This document shows, one piece after another, positions 5,092 through 5,424 of a DNA stretch of 5,424 bases. The translations under genes and the position numbers were made by a program. The number at the start of each line of letters is the position of its first letter. The first letter of the stretch is position 1. This DNA is from Paracoccaceae bacterium (GTDB taxonomy: Bacteria; Pseudomonadota; Alphaproteobacteria; Rhodobacterales; Rhodobacteraceae): positions 1-5,424 of the forward strand of contig JAMWZF010000220.1 in assembly GCA_024304875.1 (NCBI GenBank). The letters are read 5' to 3'. Below the pieces are notes generated by a model. The model was not told where the DNA came from, searched no databases, and worked only from the letters and a program-made list of their open reading frames with translations.

Positions 5092-5424
5092 ATGGCTGCC
5101 CAGAACGGCAAGGACCTTCTCATCAAGATCGACATGACCGGGGACGGTCAGTTCGAGACCGCGGCGGGCCTGCGGGCGACGCGAATCAGCTTCAACGCCG
5201 AGACTGTCGACGTGACCAGCCTCGACAGCGCAGGGGGCTGGCGCGAATTGCTCGGCGGGGCCGGGGTGAAGACAGCGTCGATCAGCGGATCGGGCATCTT
5301 CAAGGACGAAGATACCGACGAGCGGGTCCGTGCGATCTTCTTCGCGGGGGACACGCCCGAGTTCCAGGTGGTGATCCCCGACTTCGGCACCGTCGAAGGA
5401 GCCTTTCAGGTGACGGCGATCGAC
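5092..5424 (+). CDS. Major tail (tube) protein, GTA g9, 5' part, cut by the window end
   Basis: This is the subunit whose stacked hexamers form the tail tube through which DNA leaves the particle. The frame is open from ATG 5092 to the last base, giving 111 residues with no stop, so the gene continues beyond the window. From memory, RcGTA g9 has roughly 135-140 residues, so about 25 are probably missing. The start MAAQNGKDLLIKIDMTGDGQ matches what I recall of RcGTA g9 almost residue for residue. Further marks are SFNAETVDVTSLDS (33-46), GGWRELLGGAG (48-58), SISGSGIFKDEDTDERVRA and FQVVIPDFGTVEGAF. The 'ETVDVTSLDS...WRELLGG' and 'SISGSGIF' pattern is typical of TP901-1-type major tail proteins. 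It is the best single piece of evidence that the cluster is GTA-like. Confidence 0.95.
   Translation, partial: MAAQNGKDLLIKIDMTGDGQFETAAGLRATRISFNAETVDVTSLDSAGGWRELLGGAGVKTASISGSGIFKDEDTDERVRAIFFAGDTPEFQVVIPDFGTVEGAFQVTAID

Noticed and set aside
5148..5390. Antisense open reading frame opposite the major tail gene
   Set aside because: It is opposite a confidently identified tail-tube gene and shows no motif of its own.

Overview
The window is a high-GC (by eye close to 70%) stretch of the structural gene cluster of an alphaproteobacterial gene transfer agent (GTA) of the Rhodobacter capsulatus type (RcGTA). It most likely comes from the chromosome of a member of the Rhodobacterales (Rhodobacter, Paracoccus or Roseobacter group). 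This call rests on the order and sizes of the encoded proteins and on recalled resemblance to RcGTA proteins, above all the major tail protein and the capsid protein. No database search was run.

All genes are on the + strand, in the order g2 to g9 of the RcGTA cluster. They are: the 3' end of the large terminase (1-362), portal (484-1668), a small membrane-helix protein at the g3.5 position (1661-1849), prohead protease (1861-2409), HK97-fold major capsid protein (2437-3624), head-tail connector/adaptor (3714-4316), head-closure protein/stopper (4313-4651), tail terminator (4648-5061) and the 5' part of the major tail protein (5092 to the window end). Together they make the DNA-packaging motor end, the capsid shell and its maturation protease, the neck, and the tail tube of a small tailed particle. 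GTAs package random host DNA and pass it to relatives.

The genes are packed tightly. Portal/g3.5, connector/closure and closure/terminator overlap by 8, 4 and 4 bp, which suggests translational coupling. The high-copy products (capsid, tail tube) and the protease have their own clear Shine-Dalgarno sequences. Only two spacers exceed 50 bp: g2-g3 (363-483) and g5-g6 (3625-3713). Both hold GC-rich stem-loops shortly after the upstream stop codon. They are the most interesting unexplained structures here, as candidate points where the long GTA transcript is attenuated, processed or stabilised.

No tRNA, rRNA, CRISPR, IS element, integrase, repressor or attachment site was seen. Every gene looks intact apart from the two cut by the window edges. 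The region is a well-conserved instance of a known system rather than a new one. The g3.5 protein is the one gene whose role cannot be read from the sequence.
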